Positions 1 to 8,633 of a stretch of DNA of 64,000 bases are shown here, one piece after another. The stretch is from positions 1 to 64,000 of the forward strand of contig WTFU01000048.1 in NCBI GenBank assembly GCA_011523945.1, written 5' to 3'. Each line of letters starts with the position of its first letter. Within the stretch, counting starts at the first letter, position 1. The DNA comes from Mariniblastus sp. GTDB lineage: Bacteria > Planctomycetota > Planctomycetia > Pirellulales > Pirellulaceae. The notes under the pieces were generated by a model. The model had not been told where the DNA came from. It searched no databases and saw only the letters and a program-made list of their open reading frames with translations. A program made the translations under genes and the position numbers.

Positions 1-2
1 GA

Positions 3-404
3 CTTGACTTCAGTTTTAGCGGATTGAAGACCGCAGTACGCTACGCGATCGGCGGTCCTGGAAGCAGTGATCTTTCAGGAATTGTACTTGACGAACAACA
101 AGTCGCTGACCTGAGCGCAAGCTTTCAACAAGCTGTGGTCGACTGTCTCGTGTCAAAAGCGGTGGCTGCACTACAACAGACGGGCTTGGACCACCTTTGC
201 GTCGGTGGAGGCGTGGCAGCCAATCGTGTCCTCCGAGAGCAACTGCAATCGCGATGCGAAGCAAACCACCTCCACCTCCACATTGCCCCACTCGAGCTGT
301 GCACAGACAATGCGGTCATGGGGGCAATTGCCGTCGAACGCTACAAAGCCGGCCTCTTTGAAGACCTCGATCTCGATATCAAGCCTGGACTCGTGCGGCA
401 CTGA
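3..404 (+). CDS. tsaD: tRNA N6-adenosine threonylcarbamoyltransferase, C-terminal part (partial)
   Basis: C-terminal 133 residues of TsaD, the Kae1-type protein that transfers the threonylcarbamoyl group to A37 of ANN-decoding tRNAs, working with TsaB and TsaE in the cytoplasm. The reading frame is open from base 3, before the first internal start codon, and begins with the family motif DFSFSGLKTAVR. Further on come the glycine-rich VGGGVAANRVLREQL segment and a C-terminal CTDNAVMGA motif, both typical of the ASKHA nucleotide-binding fold. The family is about 340 residues long, so roughly 60% lies before the window. The stop is TGA at 402-404. Nothing in the visible part looks degraded. Confidence 0.93.
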   Translation, partial: LDFSFSGLKTAVRYAIGGPGSSDLSGIVLDEQQVADLSASFQQAVVDCLVSKAVAALQQTGLDHLCVGGGVAANRVLREQLQSRCEANHLHLHIAPLELCTDNAVMGAIAVERYKAGLFEDLDLDIKPGLVRH

Positions 405-546
405 TTTTGCACAACGCTTCTAGCAAACCAAACACCATGGAATGCACCAACGAAGCGTCTGACTCGAATCAGGAACTTGGAAATCTAAACCAAGATTGAT
501 CGACGGGACGAGTTTAAAATTGGCACACCCAACACGAAATGTATTT

Positions 547-1284
547 TTAGTTGGCGATTTTGAGGCGATTTACAATCTTGTAAACGCCAGGCTCAAGTCT
601 CAACTGGCGGGCGAGTCGGTCGCTTTCTGCTTTACTGCCGACGGAGCCACTCAGCGTTGCCGTTCGATTTTTAATCGACACTGAATAACCGCGTGAAACA
701 GCTACTTTACTTGGCTGCAATTCCATCCGCCGGTCAAATCTTCCGGCGACCTGGGCTTCCGAAAGTTTAGGCGCTTCAAAACTAGGACGAACTCGGGATC
801 TCATACTGCGCCGGATCACCTGAACTCCATTAGAAGCCGCACCAAATCCTCCTCGGCCGCCCGCAGCGGCACCGCCGATGTTAACCTGGTTGCTGTTAAT
901 ATTATTAACGCCGCCTCCGAAACTGGCTCCTTCGGCTAACGGAGACCCGAGTAAAACACTGCGTCCGATAAACCCCGACTCCTGAATTTGATCAGCGGTC
1001 GCCCCGACGAATCCCTGATTTCGGGTGTCACTGAATTCCTCGAATTCGACGGCGTTGCCTAACTCTCCTACGCCGTTCTCCGCTCCAGACACATTTGAGC
1101 CGCCAAAAGAACCGGAGGTGTCTTGATCGAAGTTGGTTTCGACCTGTTCGAATTGTCCCGTTGAGCCACCCTCATCAGGCCGCGGTTCGCTGCCGCCCTG
1201 TCCAAAAGCGACTCCGCTGACAAAACAAAGCAAAGAGCAAGCACAAACGAATGACAATTTGAATGAGATTAATTTTGTAGACAC
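547..1284 (-). CDS. Exported BON-domain protein
   Basis: A 245-residue exported protein. The first 30 residues form a signal peptide: a lysine, a hydrophobic stretch and a cut site near AFG-QGG. The middle is low-complexity, rich in Gly, Ser and Asn, and probably disordered. The last 50 residues fit a BON domain, with a SVSIKNRTATLSGSV strand pattern and a closing VNRLKIAN strand. BON domains are known to bind phospholipid or sit in the envelope. I chose a GTG start at 1284 because GGGGA lies five bases before it. A TTG nine codons earlier is open but lacks a ribosome site. Envelope location is inferred; the precise role is unknown. Confidence 0.7.
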   Translation of the reverse strand: MSTKLISFKLSFVCACSLLCFVSGVAFGQGGSEPRPDEGGSTGQFEQVETNFDQDTSGSFGGSNVSGAENGVGELGNAVEFEEFSDTRNQGFVGATADQIQESGFIGRSVLLGSPLAEGASFGGGVNNINSNQVNIGGAAAGGRGGFGAASNGVQVIRRSMRSRVRPSFEAPKLSEAQVAGRFDRRMELQPSKVAVSRGYSVSIKNRTATLSGSVGSKAESDRLARQLRLEPGVYKIVNRLKIAN

Positions 1285-1723
1285 TGTTTTCCCCGTGTTG
1301 CAGAAAGCCAATGGACCCGCAATCCAACGTGCATTAGTAAATCAAAAGATTTCGAACATCCAGCGTGGACGTCATCTTCCCATTAAACCCAGCCGAAGCA
1401 AAAAGTTACCTAAAATAAACAAAATCGGCCTATTCCGTTTATCGACCTTCGCGAATCATTAGTCAAAACGATCTGGTCGGGGCGCCGAAACTCGGAAAAA
1501 CCAAGAGTCACTGACTGAAATAACAGAAAAAAGGACCCCATGCTAAAACTGAACGCAACTTGCAAACTCGCCGTAATCGAAAAAATTGCTTTTCCCCTGT
1601 TAGCTCCGAAACAAATTGCCGTTCAGACGGGTTTATAAAGCGGAGAGAGTCGATCAAACTGGTCCAATTCGCTATTTGGGCGATGACTCCGCGATAACAG
1701 CTAATTAAATCCCAGGAATAACC
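1285..1723. other. Intergenic region between divergent genes
   Basis: This 439-base gap separates two genes transcribed away from each other, so it must hold both promoters. I found no convincing -35/-10 or -24/-12 pair on either strand, no RNA gene and no repeat. Short open frames here have no ribosome site and no recognisable protein features. Confidence 0.5.
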
Positions 1724-3715
1724 ATGCTTTCCCGTTTGTGTATTTTTCATAACCGCTGTTTTTTCAAGTCATTCGTAAATGCCGGCATCCTCTTTACTGC
1801 AATCCTGACGTTGACGGTTGAGTCGAAGGTTACCGTTGCCCAGGAAGCGGATCCGGGCAATCGCCCGAGAACTCAGGAATTATTGCCGGAAACTACCGTA
1901 GCCTTGATTCAGATTGACGACTTCCGCGATATGGTTGGCAAGCTTCAGGAGACTTCATTCGGGCAGATGACTCGTGACGAGGCCATCGCGCCGCTCCTCG
2001 ACGGCCTCTGGGATGAAGCCAGACTCGCTTACAACGACGTTGAAGCCGACATCGGCGTTACGCTTGACGACATTCAAGAACTCCCTTCGGGAGAGATGAC
2101 CTTTGCCATTATCGCACCACGAAGGCAGAGCCCAGAATATATGCTGATCATTGAATTAGACACAGAGTCAGGGGCCGGAGAGCGGATACTCGAACGGGGA
2201 CGTGAGGTCATTGCAGCCGAAACGGGCGAGCCAATCACCACGGAAGAGAGCGAAGACGGGATCGAATACGAAACATTTAATGCAGCGGGAAAGAACTTTA
2301 AGTTCTTTGAAAAAGATGGGCTGATGGTTGGCTGTAGCTCAGCAGAAGAACTCGATGCCTTTGTCGATCGCTGGATGGAGCGCGAGGTCGAAAAAGTTCG
2401 CCCGCTCACATCGAACCGTAAATTTGTGACGATCATGAATCGCTGCTTAGGCAACAACGAAATTGAACCTGAAGCACGTTTCTTTATCGACCCCATTGGT
2501 TTAGCCCGCAGCGCGACCCGAGGTAATTTTGCTGCTCAGGCCGCCATCAATTTCCTTCCGATTATTGGCCTCGATGGGCTGCTTGGAGTTGGCGGAAGCA
2601 TGCTTTTGTCTGAAGACGATTTCGAATCGGTGGTTCACGGCCACATTCTTCTTTCAAATCCGCGAAAGGGAGTGTTGGAGATGTTGGCATTAAAACCAAC
2701 GGATTACCAACCTGAGCCGTGGTTACCGGCTGACACTGCCACTTACATGACTACCAGCTGGGATGTCGATCAACTTCTCGCCGAGTTATCTAAAATGGTC
2801 GACCTTTACCAGAATGGAGAAGGCTTGGTGGACGAGTGGATTGATGGCAACATTAACGAACGCATTCAAATGGATTTGAAAGAAGATGTGCTTGCTCATC
2901 TTACCGGGAGAGTAACCTATGCCGAGTGGATCGCCCCGCCAATGGCGCTCAACAGCCAGGTTCAGATGTTTGCGATGGAACTTTCTGATCCTGAAGCGTT
3001 TGAAGAGTCGTTTGAGTCGATTATCCAAATCACCACCAGGCAAAACCGCCGCGGTGATGATGACGAAGGAGACGACGACAACCAGGAAAGCTGGATGTCG
3101 ACTTCCGAATATAAAGGATTCAAAACCTGGACCATTTCTCAAGCTACGATGGACCGGCAACAGGAGCGACGCAGCGAAAGAAGAGCCCGATTTCGCGAAC
3201 AAAATCCAGAAAGAAATTTTCAAGAAGAAGAAAACCCGGAAGTTGAATCGATGAGAATGGAGATGAGACCCCGACCTGCGATGGCTATCGTAGGGAATTA
3301 CCTGCTCTTTTCATGGTCTTCGCGAAGCATGGACTTTATCGAGCACGCGATCGATACGGCAGACGGGGAGGAAATGCCGATGTCCGAAGATGATAAATTC
3401 ATGGAAGTTCAACGCAAGATGACGCGACTCCTTCGCAGCGACATGCCGTGTGCGATGACCTACCAAAACCCCGAACACGCTTTCCGAATGCTGTTCGAAC
3501 TCGCTGGTTCTGAGCAGACCCAATCGTTCCTTTCATCGCAAATCGAAGATAATCCAGTTCTGTCTGGGATCCAATCACGTTTTGCCGAGAATCCACTTCC
3601 CGATTTCGACGAGATGAAAGGCTATTTCCGCCCCACGGGTGGTTTCGTCGTGAGCGATGACACTGGCTATCATTTCCTGGCCTTCAGTATGAAGGCTGAG
3701 AACGAAGAAGAATAA
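1724..3715 (+). CDS. Large exported protein of unknown function
   Basis: A 663-residue protein with an N-terminal signal peptide: basic residues, a hydrophobic segment around residues 18-32, then VTVAQEAD. AGGA lies about six bases before the ATG at 1724, supporting this start. The mature part is acidic and starts with a segment reading LLPETTVALIQIDDF, like the opening of planctomycete proteins resembling DUF3352, which describe substrate-scale domains of unknown role. Residues around 430-510 carry an acidic DDDEGDDDN stretch and an Arg/Glu-rich stretch. No catalytic motif, lipobox or membrane anchor is apparent beyond the signal peptide. A periplasmic or surface location is inferred. The function is not recognised. 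Confidence 0.75.
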   Translation: MLSRLCIFHNRCFFKSFVNAGILFTAILTLTVESKVTVAQEADPGNRPRTQELLPETTVALIQIDDFRDMVGKLQETSFGQMTRDEAIAPLLDGLWDEARLAYNDVEADIGVTLDDIQELPSGEMTFAIIAPRRQSPEYMLIIELDTESGAGERILERGREVIAAETGEPITTEESEDGIEYETFNAAGKNFKFFEKDGLMVGCSSAEELDAFVDRWMEREVEKVRPLTSNRKFVTIMNRCLGNNEIEPEARFFIDPIGLARSATRGNFAAQAAINFLPIIGLDGLLGVGGSMLLSEDDFESVVHGHILLSNPRKGVLEMLALKPTDYQPEPWLPADTATYMTTSWDVDQLLAELSKMVDLYQNGEGLVDEWIDGNINERIQMDLKEDVLAHLTGRVTYAEWIAPPMALNSQVQMFAMELSDPEAFEESFESIIQITTRQNRRGDDDEGDDDNQESWMSTSEYKGFKTWTISQATMDRQQERRSERRARFREQNPERNFQEEENPEVESMRMEMRPRPAMAIVGNYLLFSWSSRSMDFIEHAIDTADGEEMPMSEDDKFMEVQRKMTRLLRSDMPCAMTYQNPEHAFRMLFELAGSEQTQSFLSSQIEDNPVLSGIQSRFAENPLPDFDEMKGYFRPTGGFVVSDDTGYHFLAFSMKAENEEE

Positions 3716-3755
3716 CGCGGCTTTTCTCAATGTCGCCCGCGAATTTCAGTGATGT

Positions 3756-3788
3756 GGCACTTTCCAGCCCTTTGGCCTGCGAAGTGCC
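3756..3788 (+). terminator. Possible terminator hairpin
   Basis: GGCACTT at 3756-3762 pairs with AAGTGCC at 3782-3788, 40 bases after the stop of the upstream gene. The loop contains a second, smaller GC-rich pairing. No T-run follows directly, only GTTCT, so this is either a weak intrinsic terminator or a 3-prime end-stabilising hairpin. Confidence 0.35.
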
Positions 3789-3925
3789 GTTCTAACCTCT
3801 ATTTCTCACGCCCGGCACGTCTGTTCCGATGGCGATGTTCCCCCCTTTCACTGAGGCTTGGGAACTACTCAAATAATTGGTCGTTTGTGTTGTCAGTATT
3901 TTAAATCTATTGATTAGGTGGCCTC

Positions 3926-5263
3926 GTGAATATTGCGATCCTCGGAGCAGGACGCGTCGGTTTTTCAATTGCTGATTTGCTTTGCCGAATGGAGCATAGC
4001 GTAACGGTGGTTGATAGCGATCCCGACAGAGTTGCAAAAATCAACGAGGAACTTGACGTCCGGGCGATCATTGGTTCGGCATCTGACTCGACCACGCTGT
4101 TTCAGGCTGAAGTCAACAACGCTGACATCTGTTTGGCTATGACCGGCAAAGATGAAGTCAATATCATCGCCGCCAGCATGGCGAAAAAGCTAGGTGTCCG
4201 CCGAGCGGTTGCCAGAGTTTACGCTCCCGTATTTCGAGACCTTAGTAGCTTTGATTACCTCAGCCACTTTGGAATCGATCGAATGCTCTCACTTGAGCAT
4301 CTTACAGCAATGGCGCTCGCGAGAGGGATTCGCGAACCTGGTTCAGTCGTTGTAGAACAATTTGCCCGAGGAGGACTGGAAGTCCAGGAGTTCGTAGTTG
4401 GTCAGGAAGGAAAATTAACCCGCAATACTCTGCGCGATATTGGAATTTCTTCTAACGTTCGAGTCGGTACGATCCAAAGAGAAAAACGGATGTGGATCGC
4501 TTCCGCAGATGATCAACTGTGTATCGGCGATAAGGTGACCGTCTTTTGTAGGCCGGAAGATATGAAATCAGTGCGGGCTTTATTTAAAACCGGCTCGAAT
4601 CCCACGCGGCGAATTGTGATTGCTGGAGGAGGGGAAACTGGTTTCCATCTTGCTCGAACACTGGAAAGGGAGAGCTTCAAAGTCACGGTTATTGAGCAGG
4701 ACGAACGGCGCTGCGTCGCGCTGGCTAACATGCTCAAGTCGACCTCTGTCATCAACGCGGTTGCGACCGATCCCGAGAACCTCGAAGAACAACGGGTGGG
4801 TAATTCAGATATTTTCGTCGCCTGCACCGGCGACGATGAAGATAACCTGATAATGGCAGTTAAGTCCAACGAGCTGGGCGCGAAACAGGTCATGTGCACC
4901 ATTGGTCGACCGGAATATGCAAGCGTCACTCAACGGCTGGGTATCGATGTCGCAATTAGTTCCCGCGACGTAATGGCAAAACAAATCTTATCCTACCTCC
5001 ATCAGGGAGTTGTGATCTCCAGAGTGAAAATGGAGGGCGGCTTGATTAACGTAATCGAAGTCGAAGTCATGGAAGGCTCGCCTGCAACGGAGGCAATCCT
5101 GGCTGAAATCGGAATACCTGAACGATGCTTGATTGTCGCAATCATACACCTTGACTACGTTCGCGTTCCCGGCGCTAAAGATCGATTAACCGCCAACGAT
5201 ACTGTCGTCCTGATTGCAGAAGACGACGTCGTTGAAGCGGCGCTCTCGCTTTTCTCTGCTTAA
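3926..5263 (+). CDS. trkA: Trk potassium uptake regulatory protein TrkA
   Basis: A 445-residue cytoplasmic NAD-binding subunit that gates a Trk-type potassium channel. It has the classical duplicated layout. A first Rossmann RCK domain starts at ILGAGRVGFSIA (residues 5-16), with an acidic VVDSD ribose-binding end. A TrkA-C domain lies at about 140-220. A second Rossmann starts near residue 230 (IVIAGGGETGFHLA), with a second TrkA-C at about 365-445. The start is GTG, with an AGGTGG ribosome site four bases ahead. No trkH or trkG channel gene is nearby, so the partner must be elsewhere. The length matches the family. Confidence 0.93.
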   Translation: MNIAILGAGRVGFSIADLLCRMEHSVTVVDSDPDRVAKINEELDVRAIIGSASDSTTLFQAEVNNADICLAMTGKDEVNIIAASMAKKLGVRRAVARVYAPVFRDLSSFDYLSHFGIDRMLSLEHLTAMALARGIREPGSVVVEQFARGGLEVQEFVVGQEGKLTRNTLRDIGISSNVRVGTIQREKRMWIASADDQLCIGDKVTVFCRPEDMKSVRALFKTGSNPTRRIVIAGGGETGFHLARTLERESFKVTVIEQDERRCVALANMLKSTSVINAVATDPENLEEQRVGNSDIFVACTGDDEDNLIMAVKSNELGAKQVMCTIGRPEYASVTQRLGIDVAISSRDVMAKQILSYLHQGVVISRVKMEGGLINVIEVEVMEGSPATEAILAEIGIPERCLIVAIIHLDYVRVPGAKDRLTANDTVVLIAEDDVVEAALSLFSA

Positions 5264-5385
5264 GCTTCCCCGTTAACCCAATCGCCCCCTGTCTTCGATT
5301 AGCGATTCAACACGCAAAATCACTTGATCGGCCTGGCCTTTTTTCCAAATCAACACTTCAGGGAAACGGGGATTCAGCCGACCCA

Positions 5386-5412
5386 AAATTCGTCTCATTT
5401 TGAGTCAAATTT
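5386..5412. promoter_or_regulatory. 27-base dyad, possible activator site
   Basis: A symmetric inverted repeat with the pattern AAATT-N3-CTCA-N3-TGAG-N3-AATTT, centred at 5399. It lies about 95 bases before the predicted sigma-54 transcription start, the usual distance for an enhancer-binding activator. The symmetry is read directly from the sequence; its use as a binding site is inference. Confidence 0.4.
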
Positions 5413-5467
5413 CTCATTACGAAACAAAAACACCGTTTTTTTCGGGTTTTTCACGTATCTTTTCATT

Positions 5468-5483
5468 GGGCACGCAGTTTGCA
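5468..5483 (+). promoter_or_regulatory. Sigma-54 type promoter (-24/-12)
   Basis: GGGCACGCAGTTTGCA matches the sigma-54 consensus TGGCACG-N4-TTGCA at every fixed position except the first. The invariant GG (5469-5470) and GC (5481-5482) are exactly ten bases apart. The expected start of transcription is near 5494, giving a leader of about 74 bases before the small exported gene at 5568. Confidence 0.6.
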
Positions 5484-5516
5484 ATCTCTTCTTGCAGCCA
5501 AAGTAAACAAAGTCAC

Positions 5517-5536
5517 GAAGCGGAGAAATCCGCTTC
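5517..5536 (+). promoter_or_regulatory. Leader hairpin with GAAA tetraloop
   Basis: GAAGCGGA and TCCGCTTC form a perfect eight-pair stem closed by a GAAA (GNRA) loop. It lies within the predicted 5-prime leader, ending 31 bases before the ATG at 5568. There is no T-run after it, so it is more likely a leader structure or mRNA stabiliser than a terminator. Its function is unknown. Confidence 0.5.
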
Positions 5537-5567
5537 AAAACTCAACACTCTAAAATGTGAGAATCCA

Positions 5568-5975
5568 ATGAATGCAAAACGAATGTTACTTAACGCTGTA
5601 ACCATCTGTGTCTTGGCAATTGCTGTACTACTTTCCCAATCGGTATTGTCGGGCTCCGCCTCTGCAACACCGGGGGACGCTCCAGGCAAAGGAGACAATC
5701 TCAGAGAAAGAGTAAAAATTCTTGAACTGCTTCAAGATGAGGATGACAAAGAATTTCTTCTCGTCGACGCATCCTTAAGCGATTTAAACGCGAGAGTCGA
5801 TGCCAACGAAGCTCGAGCCGGAAGACTCGGGAAACGGCTTACTGAAACTGAGGCGCGAGCGGGAAAAATGGCGAAGCAAATTAGTGAAAACCGATCCGGT
5901 GCACGGATGATTCGCGCAACCATTGACCGCCTCAAGGCTGACCTTCGCGCCAACGGAATCAAGTTATCCGACTAA
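5568..5975 (+). CDS. Small exported helical protein
   Basis: A 135-residue protein with a clear signal peptide: MNAKRM, then a long hydrophobic stretch, then a cut near SASA-TPGD. The mature part of about 100 residues is highly charged and predicted helical, with heptad-like runs such as LNARVDANEARAGRL and TETEARAGKMAKQI, so it may form a coiled coil. I chose the ATG at 5568 because the frame upstream runs through the leader hairpin and promoter and codes for nothing plausible. A sigma-54 type promoter and a GNRA-loop hairpin precede it. I do not recognise the family. A periplasmic role under regulated expression is inferred. Confidence 0.7.
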   Translation: MNAKRMLLNAVTICVLAIAVLLSQSVLSGSASATPGDAPGKGDNLRERVKILELLQDEDDKEFLLVDASLSDLNARVDANEARAGRLGKRLTETEARAGKMAKQISENRSGARMIRATIDRLKADLRANGIKLSD

Positions 5976-6040
5976 TGGCAATACTTACTTTTGTATGATT
6001 TTTGTTCTGTGAAAATACGGTTTGGCGAGGCTTTGATTCG

Positions 6041-7273
6041 ATGAAAACAACAACGATTGGCATCTTGTTTACCCTGTTAAGTCTGATCACGTACTTCGCC
6101 AAACCGATTTTCATTAGCCAGCCCGGACCAACGATGCTCTCGGACGTTGGCACCAAGATTAAACTGGTTGTCTGCAGTGCCACCAGCGCTAGGAAATCGT
6201 CTCTTCGAAATACCGAACTGGTTAACAATATTGTTAACGGACTCGACGATGACGTTCACGTCATGCTATTAGTCAACGACCGTGCAGCATTTAAGCAATC
6301 TTCCAACAATGGTCGGGTAACTTTTGTCGAAGTTCCAGAGGAAAGTGACATCACCATCTGGCCGCAAGATCCCTTTGTTGTCATCAACCACGAAGAAAAC
6401 ACTAAATTAATCACACCCGGTCTCTTTTCACGTAAAGACGACGAATTGATGGCGACCCAATTATCGACCATCCTCGGTGTAGAGGTCGTTCAATCAGAGC
6501 TCCTTTTTGAGGGGGGCAATATTGTTTGCGGTGAGTCGGAAGCATTCATCGGCTTCGATACGCTTTACGTCAACTCCAAAGTGTTTGAAACCTCGATCGA
6601 AGAAATAGAAAACCGATTCTCCCAGCTCTTCGGACGCAAGATTGTCACGATTGGTGATAAAACTCAGGAAATTGGCCATATCGACTTGATCCTCACCCCG
6701 CTCTCCAATAATCGAATTGCCGTTGCTGACAGTCGCGTGGGCGCAGAGATTGCGGAAACCACCCTTTCTCAATCGCCCGATCGCATTACTCGATTCGAGC
6801 GCAATTGCGAACGAGGTTTCTTCGGAAACGCGTCGATAAAAGCTCTAATCGACACGGATGGAAATTCAATCGACCGTCCGGACGTCGTCGGACAGACCGC
6901 GGCAGCGATTAAAGACAGTCAAAAACTCGCCGATTCGCTAGATGCAATTGCAAACCAATTGGCAGCAAGAGGCTACGAGGTCATTCGAATCCCCGCATTG
7001 ATCCCCAACCAGGCAGCCGATTCTGAATCTGAGGCGGAAAACAAACCGGCTCATGCCTTCCCATTCATGTCATACAACAATGTTTTAACTGAAACCGTTG
7101 CCAATCTCTCCATCGTTTACTTGCCGCAATACGGAATTGCTGAACTCGATTCAGCCGCGATTACATGCTGGGAACAAAATGGTTTTGAAGTTCGAGCAAT
7201 TGAAGGTTTTCAAACCAGTGCGATGCACGGCGGGGCACTTCGCTGCTGCACAAAGGTTCTACTTCGTGAGTGA
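6041..7273 (+). CDS. Membrane-anchored deiminase of the agmatine/peptidyl-arginine deiminase fold
   Basis: A 410-residue protein with the motifs of the guanidine-modifying pentein superfamily. It has WPQDPF (a variant of the usual WxRD substrate motif), FEGGN, a GHID catalytic His-Asp pair near residue 210, and a C-terminal GGALRCCTK holding the nucleophilic cysteine. An N-terminal hydrophobic segment (about residues 7-22) suggests a signal anchor, unusual for agmatine deiminase, which is normally cytoplasmic. ATG at 6041 is preceded by GAGG ten bases upstream; an earlier in-frame TTG is less likely. The Arg-to-Gln change in the first motif argues against a plain agmatine substrate. The true substrate is not known. 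Confidence 0.75.
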   Translation: MKTTTIGILFTLLSLITYFAKPIFISQPGPTMLSDVGTKIKLVVCSATSARKSSLRNTELVNNIVNGLDDDVHVMLLVNDRAAFKQSSNNGRVTFVEVPEESDITIWPQDPFVVINHEENTKLITPGLFSRKDDELMATQLSTILGVEVVQSELLFEGGNIVCGESEAFIGFDTLYVNSKVFETSIEEIENRFSQLFGRKIVTIGDKTQEIGHIDLILTPLSNNRIAVADSRVGAEIAETTLSQSPDRITRFERNCERGFFGNASIKALIDTDGNSIDRPDVVGQTAAAIKDSQKLADSLDAIANQLAARGYEVIRIPALIPNQAADSESEAENKPAHAFPFMSYNNVLTETVANLSIVYLPQYGIAELDSAAITCWEQNGFEVRAIEGFQTSAMHGGALRCCTKVLLRE

Positions 7274-7278
7274 TACAC

Positions 7279-8583
7279 CTAGGTTACCACTCCAATAGAT
7301 CTACCTGACAAAACTTGCTCGTAAAAATCTACGTGCTTTTGTGATTGAGCATTCTTTTCAAACTCCTGCTCCATCATTTTTCTTCCTCGGCTTCCCATCT
7401 GACGCCGCTCGTCAACGTGCGCGACAAGCCAGCCTATCTGCTTCGATAGATCCCCTGAATCTCCTACCTCAGCCAATAAACCCGTTTCGCCTGGCCGAAC
7501 ATATTCGGGAATTCCCCCGGCATCAAATCCAACCACAGGGGTTCCACAAGCCAATGCCTCCAGACCGACTTGCGGTTGGTTGTCTTCCAAGGACGGCACA
7601 GCCACAAGGTCGGCAGCAGAGTAAATCAGCAGTTGTCGCTTGAGTGAATCGACATATCCCATTTGATGAATGTGCGGCAAATCCTCGGAAGGCTGCAATC
7701 CCCCGGAGCCAAACATCAAGCATTCAACCGCCGACTTATCCTTCAAATTCATCAACGCCGGCAACAAGTGCTGAACCCCTTTTCTTTGGCAATTAATATC
7801 CTCTGCGCCAAAAGCGATCAATGTTTTGTCACCCGAAATTCCTAACTCATTACGAGCTTGCTGTTTGTCAACGGCATGAAACAAATCAAGATCGAGTCCA
7901 TAGTGAATCGTGTGAAAGGTCGTGCCTTCCGGCCAAACTTCACTCTGTTTCGCCAAATCACCAAGCCACTGACTGGGTGTTATGACGTGAATCGACTTCC
8001 CTCTGAGAGCACGGCGTTTCGTCCGAAAACTATAATCGGAAACATCACTCACATGGCGGTTCTCCACTTGAGGACAGTTCCCGCATCCCTTCACGAATTG
8101 ATTGCAACCACTTGAATAATGACAGCCGCCGGTAAAAGCGTTCATGTCATGCAACGTCCAAACCAAAGGCACATTGTCGGGGATTGATTTAAAAAAAGAA
8201 TGGTAGTCCGCGAAAAAAGAAATCCAATGTAAATGAACCAAATCTGCATGGATGGCTGACCAGTCAAGGACTGTCGGCTCAGGCAAATCGGCCATTGAGA
8301 ACGTTTCTAATCCGTCTTGGCGGCCAGCGATGTGAGCATCGTAGAGGCGGTGGATCTTCTTTTCGCGTCGGCGACCTAGGCGTTTATCAATGGCTCCCCA
8401 AATCCCACTGCGCGGCTTACAGAATCCCAAACAACGAAAGCTATCGTCCAACTGAATCTGTTTATCATTGAGGCAGTAGTAAAAACGGCTTTCAACATTC
8501 CGCTGAAGCAATTGTTCATGTAGCCGCTTTGCTGCAGTCGCCGCGCCACCATAGGGAAACGTGTTGAATTGCGCTATTTTCAA
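7279..8583 (-). CDS. Glycosyltransferase family 4 protein
   Basis: A 434-residue GT-B fold glycosyltransferase that moves a sugar from a nucleotide donor onto a growing glycan. The start MKIAQFNTFPYGGAATAAKRL is the typical glycine-rich acceptor-domain opening of family 4 enzymes, so the TTG at 8583 is accepted. The donor half has VAVPSLEDNQPQVGLEALACGTPVVGFDAGG, including the E-x7-E region. A segment near residues 150-190 holds several cysteines (GGCHYSSGC and KGCGNCP), as seen in colanic-acid type family members. The end is only five bases from the convergent deiminase gene. It probably belongs with the next glycan genes. Confidence 0.88.
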   Translation of the reverse strand: MKIAQFNTFPYGGAATAAKRLHEQLLQRNVESRFYYCLNDKQIQLDDSFRCLGFCKPRSGIWGAIDKRLGRRREKKIHRLYDAHIAGRQDGLETFSMADLPEPTVLDWSAIHADLVHLHWISFFADYHSFFKSIPDNVPLVWTLHDMNAFTGGCHYSSGCNQFVKGCGNCPQVENRHVSDVSDYSFRTKRRALRGKSIHVITPSQWLGDLAKQSEVWPEGTTFHTIHYGLDLDLFHAVDKQQARNELGISGDKTLIAFGAEDINCQRKGVQHLLPALMNLKDKSAVECLMFGSGGLQPSEDLPHIHQMGYVDSLKRQLLIYSAADLVAVPSLEDNQPQVGLEALACGTPVVGFDAGGIPEYVRPGETGLLAEVGDSGDLSKQIGWLVAHVDERRQMGSRGRKMMEQEFEKNAQSQKHVDFYEQVLSGRSIGVVT

Positions 8584-8633
8584 AGGCGTATTGTTTTCTC
8601 AAAAAGCAAACGGCTATTCCAGGCTCTTATTAC

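Noticed and set aside
496-684. 62-codon open frame on the plus strand
   Set aside because: It overlaps the end of the BON-domain gene, whose sequence is clearly coding on the other strand.
1508-1750. 80-codon open frame on the minus strand
   Set aside because: No ribosome site or protein features. It covers the promoter and start region of the gene at 1724.
3755-3770. TGGCAC resembling a sigma-54 -24 element
   Set aside because: The -12 half reads CC instead of GC at the ten-base spacing, and the sequence is one arm of a hairpin after a stop codon.
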